Shown here: in pieces, positions 18,029-26,170 of the stretch
How positions within the stretch are numbered: the first letter of the stretch is position 1
Layout of the letters: every line of letters begins with the position of its first letter
DNA from: Moritella yayanosii
GTDB lineage: Bacteria; Pseudomonadota; Gammaproteobacteria; Enterobacterales; Moritellaceae
Direction of reading: 5' to 3'
Assembly: GCF_900465055.1 (NCBI RefSeq)
Contig: NZ_LS483250.1
Span: forward strand, 1,984,001-2,048,000
Length of the DNA stretch: 64,000 nt
The notes under the pieces: model-generated
The model's database searches: none
Told to the model about the DNA's origin: nothing
The model's input: the letters and a program-made list of their open reading frames with translations, nothing else
Translations under genes and position numbers: made by a program

Positions 18029-18937
18029 ATGAACATTCCTGTTTGGCAATATGTTGTATCGATGAGTATATACATAATATTCTTATTACTCATGGTCGAA
18101 GGCATGCGCCGTACACCACGATTAACCACTGCTTTTTGGATTTTATCTCTGTGTACAGCGCCGCTATGGGCTGAAAACCTTGATGGTTGGTTCCGTTGGG
18201 TGAAAACCGTAAGTGTACTGATCCCAACTGCTATCGTTGTCGGTGGTGCGCGGATCGCGTGGTTATATCATGATAACCCGAATAAATTCTTGTCATTCTT
18301 CCGCGGCGACTGGGTACTAAAAGTACTTTACATGGTTCTGTTCCTGAATATCGCCGAAGCAACAATAAAAGATTTTGCCACCGCAAACTACTTCAATGCA
18401 ATTTGTGGTTTGATCCTGTGTATTACGATTCCGTTCCCACGTTACAAAAATGGTCAGCGTCTATATTGGGTTGTCAGTAAAGACAAGACAAGTGATGTAC
18501 TGTTTTTTTCAACCGCGGCGTGGAACTTCCTATACACAACATGGAACCTTGCATTCGTATTTGGTGAAAACCCGGGCTTCTTCGCAAGTTCATTCTGTAT
18601 CCTGATAGCTGCTGAATTGTATCCTATCATCAAGGGACGTCCAGAGTTATACATCACAGCTCGAATATTCACACTAGCCTTCCACATCCTAGTGCGTGCT
18701 AACGGTGACATCTTCACACCAATTATGGACTCTTCAAGCTGGGCTAACGATACATTCCTGTATTTCTGGGGTGCGGTCAACTTGGCTATACACGTTCCAT
18801 ACATTGTTTGGTACTTCAATAAAAAACGTAATAACCCAACGGGCGAGCCGCCTTGTGGTGAAAACCAACCATTACTTAGTGACTACGCTGGTACTGAATT
18901 AAACCCAGCCCCAGAAGGAAAACTAGCCAAATCTTGA
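18029..18937 (+). CDS. polytopic membrane protein, unknown family (paralogue A)
   Basis: 302 residues with about seven to eight hydrophobic segments and a hydrophilic tail from about residue 270. There is no signal peptide; the first helix starts at residue 8. A strong GGAGG precedes the ATG. Segments LWAENLDGWFRWVKTVSV, NIAEATIKDF and AAWNFLYTTWNLAFVF recur in similar form and order in the next gene, so the two are paralogues. Family unknown to me. The position before an outer-membrane and a secreted protein suggests an envelope role. Confidence 0.7.
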   Translation: MNIPVWQYVVSMSIYIIFLLLMVEGMRRTPRLTTAFWILSLCTAPLWAENLDGWFRWVKTVSVLIPTAIVVGGARIAWLYHDNPNKFLSFFRGDWVLKVLYMVLFLNIAEATIKDFATANYFNAICGLILCITIPFPRYKNGQRLYWVVSKDKTSDVLFFSTAAWNFLYTTWNLAFVFGENPGFFASSFCILIAAELYPIIKGRPELYITARIFTLAFHILVRANGDIFTPIMDSSSWANDTFLYFWGAVNLAIHVPYIVWYFNKKRNNPTGEPPCGENQPLLSDYAGTELNPAPEGKLAKS

Positions 18938-19013
18938 TGATATAAATGATAATAATCAATAAATAGCGTCCACTGGATGGGCGCTATCAATCCTAATTAT
19001 AGAGAGCAGTATA

Positions 19014-20195
19014 ATGATGAGAAACAGGATTAACTCACTGTTTATGGCAATGTTTACATTGCTACTGATGTTCGGTGCTAGCGGCGTAAACGCGACCACA
19101 ACCAATAATGATATGACCTACGTAACCGATATTACAAATACGGTTTGGCAAGGTACACGAGACGGTAAACCAGGCGAAGGCAGTTTGCTTTATCGTTTAG
19201 AGTTTGGTGATGATAATCAAGTTCAAGTAATCAAGCAATCCGGTGGTTTTAACCATAGCGAAGCACAGACTTGGAAACAACAAGACAATCGCATCATCAT
19301 TAGCAGTTATGCCAACTCTACAATTAAAGATTTTGAGGGTGCAACACTGACATTTTACGCTGATGACCGTGTTAGTTTTAGCTTAGATGGCGACTCTTTT
19401 ATCATTCATAAATGGTATGAAGCTCGTTCTTATGCACACATTATCTTTGTATTACTTGCCCTAATGTTACTCAACGAATTATGTCGTCGTGTACCAAAGT
19501 CGAACTACGTTATCTTCTTCATCCTACCCGTAGTATTACTACCACTTTGGATGAGCTACGATGTTACATACTGGTTTAAATGGATAAAACTGTATTCCGT
19601 AGTCGGTGCAGCCGCATTGTTCACGCTGATCAGGTTTACCAAAATAGGTAACATGAAACTGGCTAAATTTGGTGCCGCCGCATTCCTCGCCATTAATATT
19701 TCCGAAGCCGTAATGCAAGACTTCAGTATGGGCAATACAGCAAATGTATTGAATGCGATTGGCGGTATTTTATCCATTATCACCCTAACTGGTTGGCTCA
19801 GCATTCAGGCAGATAAGAGTAAAGAGCGAGACATGATCTGGCCTGCAATGACAACGTTCTGGATCATTGCTTATGATGTATGGAATATTGTATTTGTTTA
19901 CTTAAACTTCCCTGGCTCTGCCACAGCCCAATTGATGGTACTGATATCTGCCACGCTTCCTGCGTTGTTCATCAAAAAAGGCACCTGGTTACAAGCCCGC
20001 GCAATTACATTAGCTGGTTCATTTATGTATTACTTCTCGAACCCTGCCATGTTCGAAAGTAATGTAGTAATGATGCCGCGTAATGATGAATTAATGCTGG
20101 CGGCAGGTTTAGCTAGCTTCATTATTAACGGTGTACTTGCTGTTACTGTATTTGGTCCTAAATTGAAAGCGCGTCTCGCAGCGAAAACGGCATAA
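19014..20195 (+). CDS. polytopic membrane protein with an N-terminal exported domain (paralogue B)
   Basis: 393 residues. Residues 1-28 are a signal peptide (ending GVNATTT). Residues 30-130 form a soluble, beta-rich domain that starts NTVWQGTRDGKPGEG and could be lipocalin- or DUF-like. From residue 140 on there are about eight hydrophobic segments that parallel paralogue A: LWMSYDVTYWFKWIKLYSV, NISEAVMQDF and WIIAYDVWNIVFVY. The extra periplasmic domain is therefore a fusion or a loss relative to the neighbour. It ends with an efficient-looking terminator at 20246. Family unknown. Confidence 0.7.
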   Translation: MMRNRINSLFMAMFTLLLMFGASGVNATTTNNDMTYVTDITNTVWQGTRDGKPGEGSLLYRLEFGDDNQVQVIKQSGGFNHSEAQTWKQQDNRIIISSYANSTIKDFEGATLTFYADDRVSFSLDGDSFIIHKWYEARSYAHIIFVLLALMLLNELCRRVPKSNYVIFFILPVVLLPLWMSYDVTYWFKWIKLYSVVGAAALFTLIRFTKIGNMKLAKFGAAAFLAINISEAVMQDFSMGNTANVLNAIGGILSIITLTGWLSIQADKSKERDMIWPAMTTFWIIAYDVWNIVFVYLNFPGSATAQLMVLISATLPALFIKKGTWLQARAITLAGSFMYYFSNPAMFESNVVMMPRNDELMLAAGLASFIINGVLAVTVFGPKLKARLAAKTA

Positions 20196-20245
20196 TGTTA
20201 GCCACTAACGCGACAGTACAAATATAAATTAGAAATATAGTATGA

Positions 20246-20276
20246 AAATATAGCCTTGGAAGTTAAGGCTATATTT
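20246..20276 (+). terminator. terminator after paralogue B
   Basis: AAATATAGCCTT (20246-20257) pairs perfectly with AAGGCTATATTT (20265-20276), a 12-bp stem with a 7-base loop ending in three T residues. A closely related GGCTATAT hairpin follows the outer-membrane gene at 21524. Confidence 0.7.
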
Positions 20277-20315
20277 GTCAAACGAATCCTGATTGCCCAA
20301 ATAAGTGTAAGGTTT

Positions 20316-20351
20316 TCACACGTTTATTTTCTATAAAAAATAAACGTGTGA
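20316..20351. other. 15-bp perfect inverted repeat in the spacer before the outer-membrane gene
   Basis: TCACACGTTTATTTT (20316-20330) pairs with AAAATAAACGTGTGA (20337-20351) around CTATAA. There is no T run after either arm, and it is 60-100 bases after a good terminator. It could be a protein-binding dyad or a structured RNA. Confidence 0.55.
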
Positions 20352-20406
20352 GCCAAAGCGCATTGTTTAAAGCAACTACCCATAAAGTATTATGTTAAAT
20401 CAATTC

Positions 20407-20475
20407 TGTGACTAGCATCACGTCCAATGATTTAAAAAAACATTACTATAACCCCAGGTTAGAGTTAATGCTCTA
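20407..20475 (+). promoter_or_regulatory. CRP-like box and shared TAGAG-N6-CTCTA dyad upstream of the outer-membrane gene
   Basis: TGTGACTAGCATCACG at 20407-20422 fits the CRP pattern TGTGA-N6-TCACA with one mismatch. At 20452-20475, CCCCAGGTTAGAGTTA followed by ATGCTCTA repeats the block at 17936 with one base changed. The distance from the box to the dyad is about 30 bases here and about 32 in the other promoter, so the two promoters are organised alike. Confidence 0.6.
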
Positions 20476-20604
20476 CATCAAAGTTAGAATCTAAGTCATT
20501 GTTTATAAAGATAAATTGTGTTTAGAGGAAACTGCTTACAGATGAAGAGCAAAAATTCTAAATAAAGTATCCAACTTTTAAAATAATGAAAAATGGAGTA
20601 AATA

Positions 20605-21510
20605 ATGAAAAAAGGTATCTTAACTCTTGCAGTGTTAGCATCTTTTTCGTCAATGGCTGTGATTGCAGAAGAAGCAAAAACAGATGGCCCAGATATGGCT
20701 GACCCGACTGCGGTTTATGCTTATGCTGGTTTGGCTTACGGTAACAACGGCCTTGATTTTGAAGCCATGGGTGTCCTAACTAAAACCGATACCCAACGCA
20801 GTGGTTTTATCTTCGAAGCCAAAGATATTCTTGATGATGATAAATATACATCGGACGTAACTGGTCGTGAAGTTTCTAGCCGTAACTACCGTATACGCTA
20901 CGGTAATATCAATACTACAAATGGCCTAGGCGGTTTTGTTGATGTAGTGGCGGCTGAACATCCGTTTTTCGGTAACATGGTGGTTGCACAAGCAGGTCCT
21001 GTAGCAACTATCCCAGTAGGTGATGACATCTACATCTGGCCGATGTTATTAGTCGGTGGTGTAATCGCAGAAGATAATACAGCTCAAAATCTAGAGCTAG
21101 CAGTTGGTAAAGCACAAGTTGCACTTGGACAAGCAACAGCAGGCGGCAATCCAGATACAATAGCGGCAGCAAAAATTGCCCTTGTTTCATTAATGAGCCA
21201 ACAACTTACAGTACCAACTAGTTCAGAAGGTATGGACTGGATGACGACCACGGCGACTGCAATGGCGTATGTCCGTTACCAGCCACATGATGATTTCTTT
21301 GCCTTAGGTAGTATTCGCTATACAACAGCATTAGCTGGTAAAGAATGGGATACCGACGTCGTAGATGGCGGTTTACAGATGGCGTCTACCGCTTGGGATC
21401 TCAAGCTTGGTTATTACCTCACCAGCACACAAACTATCACATTGTTCTATAGCGGTGACAATACTAGCGCTGACGATAAATACAGCCTTGGTTACAAATT
21501 CGCATTCTAA
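20605..21510 (+). CDS. outer-membrane beta-barrel protein of unknown function
   Basis: 301 residues with a signal peptide (MKKGILTLAVLASFSSMAVIAEE). The mature chain alternates short amphipathic strands and ends YSLGYKFAF, a classic C-terminal aromatic barrel signature. A helical, alanine-rich insert near residues 158-200 (VGKAQVALGQATAGG and following) interrupts the strands and could be a plug or an extracellular loop. GGAG precedes the ATG. It shares a promoter motif with the 18-kb membrane gene and is followed by the chalcone-isomerase-like gene. Confidence 0.75.
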   Translation: MKKGILTLAVLASFSSMAVIAEEAKTDGPDMADPTAVYAYAGLAYGNNGLDFEAMGVLTKTDTQRSGFIFEAKDILDDDKYTSDVTGREVSSRNYRIRYGNINTTNGLGGFVDVVAAEHPFFGNMVVAQAGPVATIPVGDDIYIWPMLLVGGVIAEDNTAQNLELAVGKAQVALGQATAGGNPDTIAAAKIALVSLMSQQLTVPTSSEGMDWMTTTATAMAYVRYQPHDDFFALGSIRYTTALAGKEWDTDVVDGGLQMASTAWDLKLGYYLTSTQTITLFYSGDNTSADDKYSLGYKFAF

Positions 21511-21523
21511 TTTAAGTTAAACA

Positions 21524-21559
21524 AAGGCTATATCTGCATGTTATCCGCGATATAGCCTT
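21524..21559 (+). terminator. hairpin/terminator after the outer-membrane gene
   Basis: AAGGCTATATC (21524-21534) pairs with GATATAGCCTT (21549-21559). It lacks a long T run, so read-through to the next gene (start 21599) is possible, acting as a partial attenuator. Confidence 0.55.
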
Positions 21560-21598
21560 ATGACATAGCCAGGTAAAATTACATTCAGGAAGAATTCA

Positions 21599-22162
21599 AT
21601 GAAAAAATCGGCTTTAGTATTAACTACCCTATTAATGATGAGCAGCAGTGCCATGGCGGCAACAGACATCGCAGGTGTCAGCGTACCCGACAGTATTTCC
21701 CCACAAGGAGAAAGCTTACAATTTAACGGTGCGGGCATTCGCAGCAAGTTTTTTATTGATTTATACGTCGGTTCATTATTTACCCACGAAAAAATGAACC
21801 AAGGTGATATGGTCATCAATAGTGATAAAGCAGTGGCGATTCGCTTAAATATCACCTCAAATATGATCACGTCCGAAAAAATGATCAACGCAATGCAGGA
21901 AGGTTTCGAACGTGCCACCGCAGGGCAAAACAATAACCTTGATAGTAAGATTGAAGCCTTTATTGAGACTTTTGCCAACCCGATTAAAAAAGGTGATCAA
22001 TTTACACTATTGAGTGTGCCAGGCGAAGGCTTGATTAACTATAAAAATGGCGAGTTTATATCTATTACATCAGGTGAAGACTTTAGAAAAGCAGTACTTG
22101 CGATCTGGTTAGGTGATAAACCAACAGATGATGACTTAAAAGAAGAAATGCTCGATATATAG
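21599..22162 (+). CDS. secreted chalcone-isomerase-like protein
   Basis: 187 residues. A signal peptide covers residues 1-20 (ending SSAMAAT). The mature part shows the chalcone-isomerase-like pattern: LQFNGAGIRSKFFIDLYVGSL, then a run of helices, and a C-terminal FRKAVLAIWLGDKP. Bacterial members (PF16036-type) are periplasmic, and most lack the plant catalytic residues; a lipid- or fatty-acid-binding role is often proposed. It follows the outer-membrane gene by about 90 bases and probably shares its transcript in part. Confidence 0.8.
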   Translation: MKKSALVLTTLLMMSSSAMAATDIAGVSVPDSISPQGESLQFNGAGIRSKFFIDLYVGSLFTHEKMNQGDMVINSDKAVAIRLNITSNMITSEKMINAMQEGFERATAGQNNNLDSKIEAFIETFANPIKKGDQFTLLSVPGEGLINYKNGEFISITSGEDFRKAVLAIWLGDKPTDDDLKEEMLDI

Positions 22163-22282
22163 TTCGCCAAAATGTCGACTGCCTACCCGACTTGGCGGTC
22201 GTCATGCATCCATTTCCTATAAAGTCGCCATGCATTCCCTATAAACAAGTCACCATACAGAGCGCATTAAGGAATCAATACC

Positions 22283-23734
22283 ATGAACCCATTTTCTCTA
22301 TGGCGAAAACTCTTTTTTCCACAACGCCATGATTGGGATACAAGCAAATCTCAATTTGTTGAGATTATACTTTTTTTTACGTTATTGTCGTTTTTATCAG
22401 GGATCTACAGTTTTGTAAAATGGTACAACCATGATCATCAAGCCATGATCTACACCTCCCTCTTTTTGATCTGTGCCGAACTGATTGCTTCGCTGGTATT
22501 ACGCTTATTTAAAAACACCAATCTAGCCCTACATATCGGCTTTGTTGGCATGGTCGTTAACGCTTTAAATCTAATTTATCAGACCGGTGGGGTGATTACT
22601 TCTCCGCAAGCATTCTGGATCCCACTGCTTATTATTTCATTTTTCCTCACCGCAAGCTTAACCATGGCAATATGCTGGAGTGGCATTGTTATTGCCATTA
22701 CTGCTTGGATGTTAAACCAATCATTACATAACACCGAACTGCCTAATGTAGTCTTGTCTCAAGCGAGTGCTGTCGGTGAGGCTTGGTCTGGTATTATGGT
22801 ACCGCTGGTTATTATTTGTATCGCCCAAGCATATACCGCGAAGCAGCGCCAAAAAGCGACAACTGCCTCCTTGCTCGCCCAGCAAGCAAGCCAGGCTGCC
22901 ACAGAAAGTGCACAACAAGAAGAACAAAACTTAAGCCGGGTACTCGTATTAGCCGGCGATAACGCCAACCATTTAACAACCATAGCAGAGCAATTATCAC
23001 AACAATCGAGTGAATTATACAATCAAGTCGATGAACTCAATATAACGTGTGATACACAAGCAAATGCCGCAGAAAGAATGACAAGTCGCCTAAAGCAAAT
23101 GACGTTAGATTTCCAGAAATCAGAACAGTTTGTACAGGAATTACAGTTACGCAGTGAAGAAATTAATAATCAAGCCCAAACCAGCGCTTCATCGTTAACC
23201 GCTTCTACTGAAGCGATTAGCAATATTTTACATAGCAATCAAGAAATGGCTGTTGTTGCAGACCTCATTACCTCGGTGGCAGAGCAAACCAATTTATTAG
23301 CGCTTAACGCGGCAATTGAAGCTGCACGAGCAGGCGAACAAGGGCGTGGTTTTAGCGTTGTGGCCGATCAAGTCCGCAATTTATCGTCTAGAAGTAATCA
23401 AGCGGCCCGTGAAATAAGACAACTACTTGAGAGAAGCACAAAAGAAGTTAACCAAGGACAAATTGTAATAAAAGAGACGGTGACAGAATTATCCGAAATT
23501 ATTAACCAAGTTGGCGGTACGCTCACCGATGTACAACAACTCTCTCAAATCATGGCAGAACAAGTTAAGGTGTTATTAGAGCTTAATCTCGCCAGCCAAG
23601 ATGTCACCGAAAGTGTCGATAAAACCAGTCAAATATCGGAATCAGTCGCAACTCAAGGCACGCAGCTATCACAACAAGTCATCATTTTAAAAACACTCGC
23701 CGATGATCTAAATTCAGTAATAGAATTATCATAA
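22283..23734 (+). CDS. methyl-accepting chemotaxis protein with a membrane-embedded sensor region
   Basis: 483 residues. Residues 25-190 contain about five to six hydrophobic segments with only short loops, so there is no periplasmic ligand domain and no visible HAMP. Residues 190-483 are the cytoplasmic coiled coil. The conserved tip [25 protein letters not shown] is near residues 333-357. Such receptors sense membrane or cytoplasmic signals and act through CheA/CheW. It is a single gene, with no che genes nearby. Confidence 0.88.
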   Translation: MNPFSLWRKLFFPQRHDWDTSKSQFVEIILFFTLLSFLSGIYSFVKWYNHDHQAMIYTSLFLICAELIASLVLRLFKNTNLALHIGFVGMVVNALNLIYQTGGVITSPQAFWIPLLIISFFLTASLTMAICWSGIVIAITAWMLNQSLHNTELPNVVLSQASAVGEAWSGIMVPLVIICIAQAYTAKQRQKATTASLLAQQASQAATESAQQEEQNLSRVLVLAGDNANHLTTIAEQLSQQSSELYNQVDELNITCDTQANAAERMTSRLKQMTLDFQKSEQFVQELQLRSEEINNQAQTSASSLTASTEAISNILHSNQEMAVVADLITSVAEQTNLLALNAAIEAARAGEQGRGFSVVADQVRNLSSRSNQAAREIRQLLERSTKEVNQGQIVIKETVTELSEIINQVGGTLTDVQQLSQIMAEQVKVLLELNLASQDVTESVDKTSQISESVATQGTQLSQQVIILKTLADDLNSVIELS

Positions 23735-23871
23735 TGAAATAAGCAATTAGCTATAAACATCATTTATTTACTGTACTTTGCATAGCGTAACCAAAGATTA
23801 GCTATGCATAGATATATAGAAAAAGGTAAAATAGCGAGCGTATAATTTATTTAATCGAATTGGAGGGTAAG

Positions 23872-24357
23872 TTGTTAACACCACATAATGCATATGAATT
23901 AGCCATCAAAAGTTATGCACTAAAACTAATTTTAGGTCAGCTTTTGTTAGTAATATTTATTGTTTCAGCAACTTACCTGGGTACAGACCATAAGACTACA
24001 CGCTCGGCAGCATTGGGGGGGATGATCTTCTTGGTACCACAATATATCTTTACCCGACTGTCATTTTTATATATCGGGTCTAACAGTATTATGCGAGCTA
24101 ATATCTTCATGATCCTCGGCTATGCTTGTAAGTTTGCACTTATATTTCTGTTATTTAGCGTAATATTACCGTTACCTGACATCCAACATTTCAATCTTTT
24201 TATCACCTTTGTGATCGTCATGTTTTCACAAATATTTAGTTTATTAAAACCATTACCAGAACAGTTTCCTGCTAAGTTAGCGTTATCAGCCCAGGTCGAA
24301 GTCACAGAAACAGAAACAGAAAGTGTTGATATCAAAGCGGCCAAACAAGGCGTTTAA
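23872..24357 (+). CDS. AtpI-like (ATP synthase subunit I family) membrane protein, not next to atp genes
   Basis: About 161 residues with four hydrophobic segments. The pattern YALKLILGQLLLVIFIVSA, then AALGGMIFLVPQYIFTR, is that of the AtpI/UncI family, which helps assemble the c-ring or transports magnesium in related proteins. The TTG at 23872 is chosen because GGAGGG ends six bases before it; the TTG at 23860 would include the ribosome site in the gene. No other F1Fo gene is nearby, so this is an orphan or the atp operon lies elsewhere. Confidence 0.65.
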   Translation: MLTPHNAYELAIKSYALKLILGQLLLVIFIVSATYLGTDHKTTRSAALGGMIFLVPQYIFTRLSFLYIGSNSIMRANIFMILGYACKFALIFLLFSVILPLPDIQHFNLFITFVIVMFSQIFSLLKPLPEQFPAKLALSAQVEVTETETESVDIKAAKQGV

Positions 24358-24386
24358 TACAGGGATAATCAAGATCATCCCTGTAT
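24357..24386. terminator. hairpin between convergent genes
   Basis: ATACAGGGAT (24357-24366) pairs perfectly with ATCCCTGTAT (24377-24386). It lies between the AtpI-like gene and the leftward gene at 24398, and may serve both, although the T tail is weak. Confidence 0.6.
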
Positions 24387-24397
24387 CGCAGGCTAAA

Positions 24398-25057
24398 TTA
24401 GTCTGCTAACGTCGGCAGAATAGCTAATTTTTTAGCGTGGTTAAACGGACGTAATATATAACGGTTGTGACGTTTCACAATCGACCGATTCGTCGAACCA
24501 AACACCAAATAACCGTGTGAGAACATTTTATCAATAAATGCCAGATCACCATGACGAATAAACACTGACAGCGGGCTTTCCAATACCCCGTCGATATCAG
24601 AGAAAGCACGGTCATAGACTTCAGCACAGATCACCAGCGAATTTTCGCCACTTGAGCTTAATTTAAACTTATCTGTCACGTTGCTTTCAGTTTCAATCAA
24701 CCAACCTTCATTATCCAGTTCAGTTAAGATATCTTCTAAAACAAACTGGGTTAGATTTTTATATTCCAGTTCGCAGATCTGGGTATATACCCGCTCAATT
24801 TTTTCGAAACGTTGTTTGAAATCAGCCTTTGGCCCTAATGTGCGACTTTCTTGCACCCAAATATTTAAATCACCCGCTAAGATAATATCAAAACGCTTTT
24901 CTTTTAACGCAGTAATGATCCAATTACCCAAAAAATGCGTTTCTGAAACGGGATTTTGTAAGCTACGCTTTTCTGCTTGCGCATCAGATAAGGCCGTTAA
25001 ACCTTCTCTAACGAGCTTTAACATATTCACGTTATAGGTTTTTTCTTGTTCAGACAT
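24398..25057 (-). CDS. conserved-looking hypothetical protein (possibly DUF2913-like)
   Basis: 219 residues, soluble, no signal peptide. An N-terminal helix (NMLKLVREGLTALSDAQAEK) is followed by HFLGNWIITALKEKRFD and a C-terminal block YLVFGSTNRSIVKRHNRYILRP. The N-terminal pattern recalls DUF2913 proteins of Vibrio, but this is from memory and weak. It precedes a small membrane protein gene (25075) by reading direction order reversed: that gene is upstream, 17 bases away, so the pair is probably an operon. Confidence 0.55.
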   Translation of the reverse strand: MSEQEKTYNVNMLKLVREGLTALSDAQAEKRSLQNPVSETHFLGNWIITALKEKRFDIILAGDLNIWVQESRTLGPKADFKQRFEKIERVYTQICELEYKNLTQFVLEDILTELDNEGWLIETESNVTDKFKLSSSGENSLVICAEVYDRAFSDIDGVLESPLSVFIRHGDLAFIDKMFSHGYLVFGSTNRSIVKRHNRYILRPFNHAKKLAILPTLAD

Positions 25058-25074
25058 GTTTATTCCTCAGGCCA

Positions 25075-25317
25075 TTAACCAGTAAATATTGTGCTCAACG
25101 ACACATTATTGAAACCTGAGTACGATATATAAGCACCAAAACCAATTGGTAGGATGACATAAATGAGTGAGTAGATGGTAAAACCGATTGGTCGGCCTAA
25201 TGCTTTTTTCATAAAATCTAAACGTGCTTTTTGATGTTTAGCTTTAGCACGAGTCAACGCAATATAGCTGCCATGGCACAGCATAAATAGACCTAAGGCC
25301 AATGTATAAAAATCCAT
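25075..25317 (-). CDS. small two-helix membrane protein
   Basis: 80 residues. Hydrophobic segments at about 5-20 and 49-68 are separated by a basic loop rich in K and R (ALTRAKAKHQKARLDFMKKALGR), so the loop should face the cytoplasm. Unknown family. It is the upstream gene of a pair with 24398-25057 and divergent from the YHS gene. Confidence 0.6.
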   Translation of the reverse strand: MDFYTLALGLFMLCHGSYIALTRAKAKHQKARLDFMKKALGRPIGFTIYSLIYVILPIGFGAYISYSGFNNVSLSTIFTG

Positions 25318-25500
25318 AAAACTACCTTTATAAAAACGACAAACAATAATGAAGGGATCCTAACAAGAATTAAGATTATCGCAATGTACTTTTTTGCTAT
25401 TAAATTGTGATAACTTTGTGATAACTCGCAATCTAATCACAGCTATAGTATAGACAACACCTAGCACACATCTTACTTAACTACAGAGGGCGCAATTGAT

Positions 25501-25944
25501 ATGAAATATATTATTAAATTGTTAGTTATCAGCAGCCTAATTTTATCGTTTAACAGTTTCGCTAAAGATCCTATCTATACTGGTTACTTTAGTAGTAAAG
25601 CCGTGAGCGGTTACGATACCGTGGCTTATTTTACCCAGTCAAAAGCGGTTAAAGGCTTAAACAAATTCAGTTATGCATACCAAGGTGAAGATTGGTATTT
25701 TAGTAGCAACCAACACCTTACATTATTTAAACAAGATCCAGAGAAATACGCACCACAATATGGTGGTTATTGCGCCTATGCGGTTGCCAAAAATGATACG
25801 GCGTCTTCAGATCCCGAGCAGTGGACAATTGAAAACGATAAACTTTATTTAAATTACAACGCTGATATCAAGCAACAATGGTTAGCAGAAAAAACCAATT
25901 TTATAATCAAAGCAGATCAAAACTGGCCTCACGTATTAAACTAA
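25501..25944 (+). CDS. secreted YHS-domain protein
   Basis: 147 residues with a signal peptide (residues 1-21, ending NSFAKD). The mature part is a YHS-type fold: VSGYDTVAYFTQSKAVKGLNKFSYAYQGEDWYFSS, then FKQDPEKYAPQYGGYCAYAVA. In YHS proteins the cysteine here and nearby aromatics are linked to metal binding, and secreted members are often called YHS-domain exported proteins. It leads the cluster with the small membrane gene and two ATP-grasp genes (spacings of 17 bases and 4 bases). Confidence 0.8.
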   Translation: MKYIIKLLVISSLILSFNSFAKDPIYTGYFSSKAVSGYDTVAYFTQSKAVKGLNKFSYAYQGEDWYFSSNQHLTLFKQDPEKYAPQYGGYCAYAVAKNDTASSDPEQWTIENDKLYLNYNADIKQQWLAEKTNFIIKADQNWPHVLN

Positions 25945-25961
25945 TTAAAAGGATTTAGCAT

Positions 25962-26166
25962 ATGTTAACAAAAAAACGTATTTACACTCTTGCTAACTGG
26001 GTTATCGTGGTTTGGATCGCTAAAGTCTTTTTATCTTCTATTCCATACAAATTTTATCAACCATAGGTTCAGTGATGGCGGATCATTATTTATGGCTGCT
26101 GTATCAATCCTCATTTTAGGCTTAGTGTTATGTGCTATTAACTTAAAATTAATCAAAGCAGAGTGA
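25962..26166 (+). pseudogene. small two-helix membrane protein gene with a frameshift
   Basis: From the ATG at 25962 (AAAAGG upstream) the frame reads a hydrophobic helix, then SSIPYKFYQP and a stop at 26064-26066. The next frame continues at once with a second helix (SLFMAAVSILILGLVL) and a KLIKAE end at 26164-26166. Skipping one base near 26064 joins the halves into a 67-residue two-helix protein. The first part recalls DoxX-like proteins (helix followed by a PYKF-like motif), but this is weak. The break may be real, programmed or a sequencing error. Confidence 0.55.
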
Positions 26167-26170
26167 TCCT

